A stretch of DNA of 64,000 nucleotides, taken from contig NC_023750.2 in NCBI RefSeq assembly GCF_000499845.2, forward strand, positions 7,903,082-7,967,081, given 5' to 3'. The stretch is from Phaseolus vulgaris. Its lineage: Eukaryota > Streptophyta > Magnoliopsida > Fabales > Fabaceae. The notes beneath the pieces were generated by a model, which was not told where the DNA came from, ran no database searches, and worked only from the letters and a program-made list of their open reading frames with translations. Both the position numbers and the translations under genes were made by a program. Shown here piece after piece: positions 59,601 through 64,000 of the stretch (within the stretch, counting starts at the first letter, position 1; every line of letters starts with the position of its first letter).

Positions 59601-61562
59601 CAACTTTATATGAATATGTACATTTATATTTTTCCTGATTTCTAGGTATGCATGCATTCCAGTAATGACTTTGTTGGTTGGAGCAAATCTTATGAAAGGT
59701 AAATGTTAGGCATTCAAAGTATTATCTCCTTTAGACTTCAGAGCTCGGTCACGATTTTGATCTTAAAAGATGCCTCAAAGGATTAAGGAAGAAAAATATA
59801 TTTAAATTGTTATTAGTCTCGACTCATAAAAGATGTGAGACTATTGAACAGACCAGTAAATTTTTTTTTTAGATACCTAACATGGAAATGAATGTAATGT
59901 TAAAACTCCATGTATATGTTGATGTCTCGACTCCTAAAAGATGTGAGACTATTCGATGTATCAGAACATGAAATATTGTTTTTGTTAGATTTCTAACATG
60001 AAAATGAATGTAATGTTAATACTATATGTCTCGACTTTTAACAGATGTGTGATTATAAATATTTTTTTGTTAGATTTGAAAATGAATGTAATGCTAAAAC
60101 TCCATGAATTTGTTGATGTTTTTGTTCAGGTTTGAATGGATTTGGAAAGGGACTTCCAATGATTGTTGGCATCACTGTGATTAGATGTATTGTCTTGCCA
60201 GGAATTGGTGTAGGCATAGTGAAATGTGTTGTTCATTTAGGATTGATCCACCCTGATCCATTGTATGAGTTTGTTCTGCTGCTTCAGTTTGCAGTTCCTC
60301 CTGCAGTATCACTCAGTAAGTTCTTTATCAAACCTAAACCATTTCTGTTAAAAACTCAAACAATGATTTGCTTAATCCAAGTGAGTTTCTTTGCATTTTG
60401 TTTGAGGATTTTATGACAAAGTTGAAAACAATATCAAAGTCTAATAAAGATTTAAATATAATTTGTAATCCTTAAATTTTGAAAGTTTCATTTTTATTTA
60501 TACGGGAGTTTCACAATAAGCCACACTATGTTGAAAATGATAATCCAAGTTATTTAAAATCCAAATATGTTTATAAATTTGTTTTTACTTATATTGAAGA
60601 TTAATTGTTTAGTATATATATATATATATATAATTGTCTTAAATATTGATAAAGATTCACCTTGTACAACACATTGTTATAATAATTTTATTTTATATTT
60701 TTATTATCAAATATTCAATCAAATACTTATTTTTCTTTGAAATCATTTATTTATGACAATGTTTAAATACAAGGTGTTGGTTAGGGAAAATAAAATAATT
60801 TATGGTTGAAGATATCACGTTAATTATAGGAAAATGACATTTTATAATATATAACTGAGTGTAAATCTCATCTTTTGAGCTGATTTTGTAAGGTTGAATT
60901 ACGCTTAAAATCCACTTTCTAATGTGGTATCAGAACCTTTTTGAGTCTATCATAGCTAAAGTTTGTTGGGCTTATGAGGTCACCTGTTATCGGGCTGCTA
61001 CTGGACCACCCATAGATATATAGTCTCATGTACGAGTTCACAAATCCCGGCTCGAGATTTATGTTAAAGATCCCACATCAAAAAAATATAAAAGTATTTC
61101 ATAGCATATAAATATATGCAATTACTGTCTTATGAGCTAATTTTGTAAGATTAAGTTAAGTTAGACTTAAGTCCACTTTCTAATATTTATTTTTTCAAAT
61201 TACATATACTAAAAAATATCAATTTTAAATTTAAACAACAAAAAAACCTAGAAAACTACAAGTCTTTTGTTAAATATGTATAATGAAGGCATATGAGTAA
61301 ATCTTAGCAAGTAATCATATATATATATATATAGTATTTATTTAATTTCAAATATATCCATATAAATGTGTGGTTAGAAAAATCTGAAGAATTATTGCTT
61401 TAGACTTTAGTCTAAAATTATATTATGAATGTACCAGGTACAATCACTCAATTATTTGGAGTTGGTGAGGGTGAATGCTCAGTTATTATGTTGGCAACTT
61501 ATTCTTGTGCAGCAGTTTCAGTAACACTTTGGTCTACATTTTATATGTGGCTTGTACTATAG
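56606..61562 (+). CDS. PIN-LIKES (PILS) auxin-efflux-carrier-family protein, 425 aa
   Basis: Membrane carrier family (Mem_trans, PF03547). In Arabidopsis, PILS proteins sit in the endoplasmic reticulum and control intracellular auxin. Coding exons: 56606-56740, 57505-57584, 57680-57804, 57896-58017, 58823-59080, 59246-59338, 59449-59549, 59646-59698, 60130-60315, 61438-61562. All are GT-AG and in phase (1278 nt). N-terminal helices start with VVALMPVLKVLLITALG, followed by FSPALVCSSLAE, then GNLGNLPIIIVPALC, which is typical of PILS. The hydrophilic loop falls in exon 5 and early exon 6 (about residues 165-265). The C-terminal helices contain TITQLFGVGEGECSVIML and end WSTFYMWLVL. The loop is short compared with canonical plasma-membrane PINs, which supports PILS. 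The start is the first ATG after the leader intron. Several introns carry transposon or tandem-repeat sequence (1, 4, 8, 9). Confidence 0.94.
57335..57447 (-). mobile_element. Diverged solo LTR of TRIM family in PILS intron 1
   Basis: Minus strand reads TGTATTGAAAATCACATATT to ...GGTTTAAGTTAT, aligning along its length with the 28650-28771 LTR but heavily mutated. Old insertion. Confidence 0.5.
58440..58725. mobile_element. MITE-like inverted-repeat element in PILS intron 4
   Basis: Inverted arms of about 90-100 bp: GTGAAATTTCACATATTAAT at 58469 pairs with GTGCAATTTCACATGTTAAT read from the minus strand at 58694. The arms run inward through AATGGGTAAAA, AATGGATA and GTCGTGTCA. The centre has GTCACGCCAAAGTGGC. 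No coding capacity; target duplication not fixed. Confidence 0.6.
59816..60117. repeat. Three ~100-bp tandem units in PILS intron 8
   Basis: Units begin GTCTCGACT...AAAAGATGTGAGACTATT at 59816, 59924 and 60028 (the third as GTCTCGACTTTTAACAGATG). Each continues to ...ATGAATGTAATGTTAAAACT and CATGTATATGTTGAT. The last unit ends about 12 bases before the exon 9 acceptor at 60129. Confidence 0.75.
60803..61185 (+). mobile_element. Two-LTR TRIM element in PILS intron 9
   Basis: 5' LTR 60803-60924, primer-binding site TGGTATCAGAACC at 60925, about 137 bp of interior, 3' LTR 61062-61185 (TGTTAAAGATCCCACATC...). Same orientation as the gene. The LTRs differ at many positions, so the insertion is old. 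The only copy in the window with the ordinary LTR-interior-LTR layout. Confidence 0.75.
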
Positions 61563-61972
61563 TTCATTTTTAGACTTAGATATTGAAGCTTCATAAATGC
61601 CCCATTATGAAAAAAAATCTCTTACTAATTAGTGTCCTGAGATTATTGCTTAAAAAAATTAAAAGGAGAAATTATTGAAAATTATATGAAAATGCATTAA
61701 AAAATAGAAAATGTATTTTTTTTTATATATATTTCAATAAAAAAAATTCTTTTAATTTCTTAACCAATCTCTTAGAACATAGTTAAAATTTACCAAAAGC
61801 TGCATGTAATCTATGACTCTATACAAAGTTAACTAAATTAGAAGTTGGAAGTTTAGGCTATAGTATTAATATGTATCAAAGAAAAAAAAGAACAAAATGG
61901 AGGATGAAAAAGAAAAAAATGAGGAAAAAGAAAAAAGTGGTAAATATTACTATTGGGCCAAATGTATTTTTT
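61563..61972. other. Downstream region of the PILS gene
   Basis: 3' untranslated region expected; purine-rich GGATGAAAAAGAAAAAAATG near 61902. No other gene. Confidence 0.5.
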
Positions 61973-62634
61973 GGGCAATTACTTTTTGCACCCCAAAGTT
62001 TCTTCTTGCCTCTATGGAGTGTTAGAAAAGTCTAAAAATGTTTATACTATAAAATTTCATATTGTGAAATTTAGGAGCATGTTTTGAATTTCACCATCCC
62101 GAATATATTTTTATCCACAAAATACATTTTAAATTCTAAAAATGTATTTTTAGATGCAAAAACATATTTTAGATTACATAATCCAAAATATATTTTTAAT
62201 TGTTTTAATTTAAAATTAAGTTTTAGATTATTAAATTCATAATATATTTTTGGATTATGCCTATTTAAATTGTACAATTTAGAATGTATATTTTTGGATT
62301 TTCCAATCTTGAAACATATTTTGTTTGTTTAATTCAAAATATATTTATAGATTACATAATTTAAAACATATTCTAGATATTTTAGATTGTAGAATCTAGA
62401 AATCTAGAATATTGTGTAATCTAAAATACGTTTTGGGATTGTATTACGGGTTATACAATTTGTAATAGGTTTTTAGATTGTACAATATAAAATAATTTTT
62501 TTAGTTTTAGATTATACAACTCATAATATATTTTGATATTATGAAATCTAGAATTTTTTTACATGGACAATTTAGACTATTTTCACATATATGGAGTTGA
62601 GGAAGAATGTATAGAGGTGTTAAAAGAAATTACC
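61973..62634. mobile_element. Large MITE relative with internal ~30-bp repeats
   Basis: Left end GGGCAATTACTTTTTGCACC, right end (minus strand) GGTAATTTCTTTTAACACCT, both resembling the Mutator-type MITE at 47934. The interior is repeated AAATATATTTTTGGATTATG / ATTACATAATCTAAAATA-type words on both strands. Confidence 0.5.
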
Positions 62635-62923
62635 TATATTTTATTTGTTTAAGAGTATTTCAAGACTTTTGCATTCCACAACCCATAAGTGTTAAATATT
62701 CAAAAATATCCAACTTTACATATAATTCATTAAACTTATTTTTTATAGAACTCAAATTTTGAATTTTGAGTTTCAAGATCATGATTTGAGGGTCCAAAAT
62801 GAGAAAGTGATATTTTACAAAAATGAACTAATTATTCTCTTTGTTCACAAGTTTCTTCTCAACACATGTCTCTTCCAATAGATAAGGTCTATGATTATCT
62901 TTTAATAATATTTAGAAAATAAT

Positions 62924-64000
62924 TGATCCTGCCGGCAACTCGATCGTGGAGGAATCGCTCCGTAGCACTCTCTGCCCTGTCTACGCGACTGCGTCTTCTG
63001 CAGAATCACCCTCAGAACCTTCTCTTGCTTCTCCAAACGTGGCCTGCAAAACACACAGACGGCGCCTCTAGCGGCCGTTTGCACTCCGACGATCAAGTTA
63101 GTCCACAGAACCACCAAAGACTAGAAAACTAGTAATGTGTGTGAAAAACTCTTGCTCTCTCTTTTTTTTCTCCCCCCACTCTCACCCTGATTCTCTCTTT
63201 TATCTCTCTTTCCCTGCTTCTGGGCATAACAAAATTCTGTTATGCTTTTTTGGCATGTGTCAGAACCCTGTTATGCTTTTCAGAGAAAGCGTACCTTCAG
63301 AATCAGCAGTGGGAGCGTGAGAGTCTGTGCATGTCTGCGCGTCTCTGCGCTTGGCTGCACCTGTCTGTACCTTTAGTGGTACGTAGTGCTCTTTTGTCTG
63401 GACCGCACCCCTCTCAGATGATGACACGTGGAGGCCTGCAACTCACATCTAACCACACACGTGTCACTTACTGGAAGGGCTCTAGCGCCTCTCTTTGTGT
63501 GCCTAAGTTACGCCCTTGCGGAGTAACTTAGGATGTTTCTCTTATCTGGGCAGATCGCATACTCTTGGGAGAACGTCGGGTGTGGCTGGTCTAGGCACAC
63601 TCATCAGACGTTGCTCTCTGCGTATACATCTTACCCTTCACGATGCCATGCACGTAATGGGTTGAGGGAATCACCAACCACTGACTGGTTTACTAGTTCC
63701 CTCAGGCCACTCTCGTGCATGATTCCCTGAGGTGTGCTCATGCGAGATCCATGCGTAACGCTCTCGCTGGGAACCTCATTCCCAGTTTAACTGCGTGTAA
63801 CACGAGACCCCGATGACAATACCCCGATGACTGATCAGTGTTTATCTGTTTCTCGCGTTCTGCCTTCAGGCGTTAGTTTGAGAACTGGTCTGTTGGTGGT
63901 CACTTGGTTACTGACCACCGATCACCTCTCTTGGCGATCGTCCCCCTGACCTCTCTGCCACCTGGTCCACGTGTCACCCTGCGAGTGGTCCACGTGGTTC
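62924..64000. mobile_element. LTR retrotransposon end, runs off the window
   Basis: The base composition jumps from strongly AT-rich to about half GC at TGATCCTGCCGGCAACTCGA (62924). It contains GGCGCCTCTAGCGGCCG and CACTCCGACGATCAAGTTAG (about 63077-63096), the landmark also seen in the LTR segments at 14245 and 15322. Towards the edge, GGTCCACGTG words repeat (63963 and 63988). Several frames of 60-90 codons have no domain. Probably an LTR; the coding part, if any, is outside. Confidence 0.55.

Noticed and set aside
59816..60117. Possible CRISPR-like array
   Set aside because: Repeats are ~100 bp head-to-tail units without distinct spacers, in a plant intron.
63250..63730. Frames of 61-93 codons in the GC-richer right edge
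   Set aside because: No domain; they lie in LTR-like non-coding sequence that has longer frames by composition.
1..64000. Functional link between the five genes as a cluster or new system
   Set aside because: Different families, orientations and promoters; proton pump and PILS are both growth-related by family, but adjacency alone is no evidence of a system.

Overview
The window is nuclear DNA of a flowering plant. It is very AT-rich, the genes have short exons with GT-AG introns, and most of the space between them is transposon debris. Short LTR elements (TGTTGGAGATCC...TGGTATCAGAGC) and CACTA elements of the types seen here are familiar from legumes, and bean/cowpea-like Phaseoleae is my best guess. 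That placement is an inference and was not tested.

Five protein genes look intact. Two single-exon AP2/ERF transcription factors of the group IX type are divergently placed (7108-7743 minus, 11841-12335 plus). A plasma-membrane P-type H+-ATPase has 21 coding exons that I could phase completely (32113-40782 plus, 960 aa). A PTAR1-like protein-prenyltransferase-alpha-repeat gene lies convergent to it (46384-41865 minus, 10 coding exons, 438 aa). A PIN-LIKES (PILS) auxin-carrier-family gene follows (56606-61562 plus, 10 exons, 425 aa). One orphan exon-like ORF (2021-1833 minus) lies beside a CACTA-type terminus and may be a captured or truncated gene. The five genes do not form a pathway; they are neighbours by position only, although two of them (the proton pump and PILS) belong to families tied to auxin-driven growth.

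Layout: 1-2711 is AT-rich sequence, a GA-rich tract and the right end of a CACTA-like element. 2712-3700 is a decayed LINE. 3.7-12.4 kb holds the ERF pair and two rearranged short LTR (TRIM-type) elements. 13440-24007 is a nearly complete CACTA element with a 3-bp target duplication, a broken TNP2 transposase, subterminal repeats and nested LTR, copia and retroposon insertions. 24.0-31.5 kb is AT-rich with CACTA-type MITEs, two solo TRIM LTRs and a dead LINE RNase H domain. 31.7-41.0 kb is the H+-ATPase and 41.8-47.0 kb the PTAR1-like gene. 47.0-55.9 kb is a MITE and solo-LTR area. 55.9-61.6 kb is the PILS gene, with TRIM and MITE insertions in its introns. From 62924 to the window edge a GC-richer LTR-retrotransposon sequence begins.

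I looked for a new multi-gene system and found none. The most unusual items are TRIM copies with inverted or head-to-head structure (one with a perfect 5-bp target duplication), repeated CGA-to-TGA-type decay of the CACTA transposase, a 26-bp minisatellite inside the H+-ATPase gene, and a Lys-to-Ile change in a nearly invariant P-type ATPase motif. I saw no tRNA, rRNA or CRISPR array, but no covariance-model search could be run.
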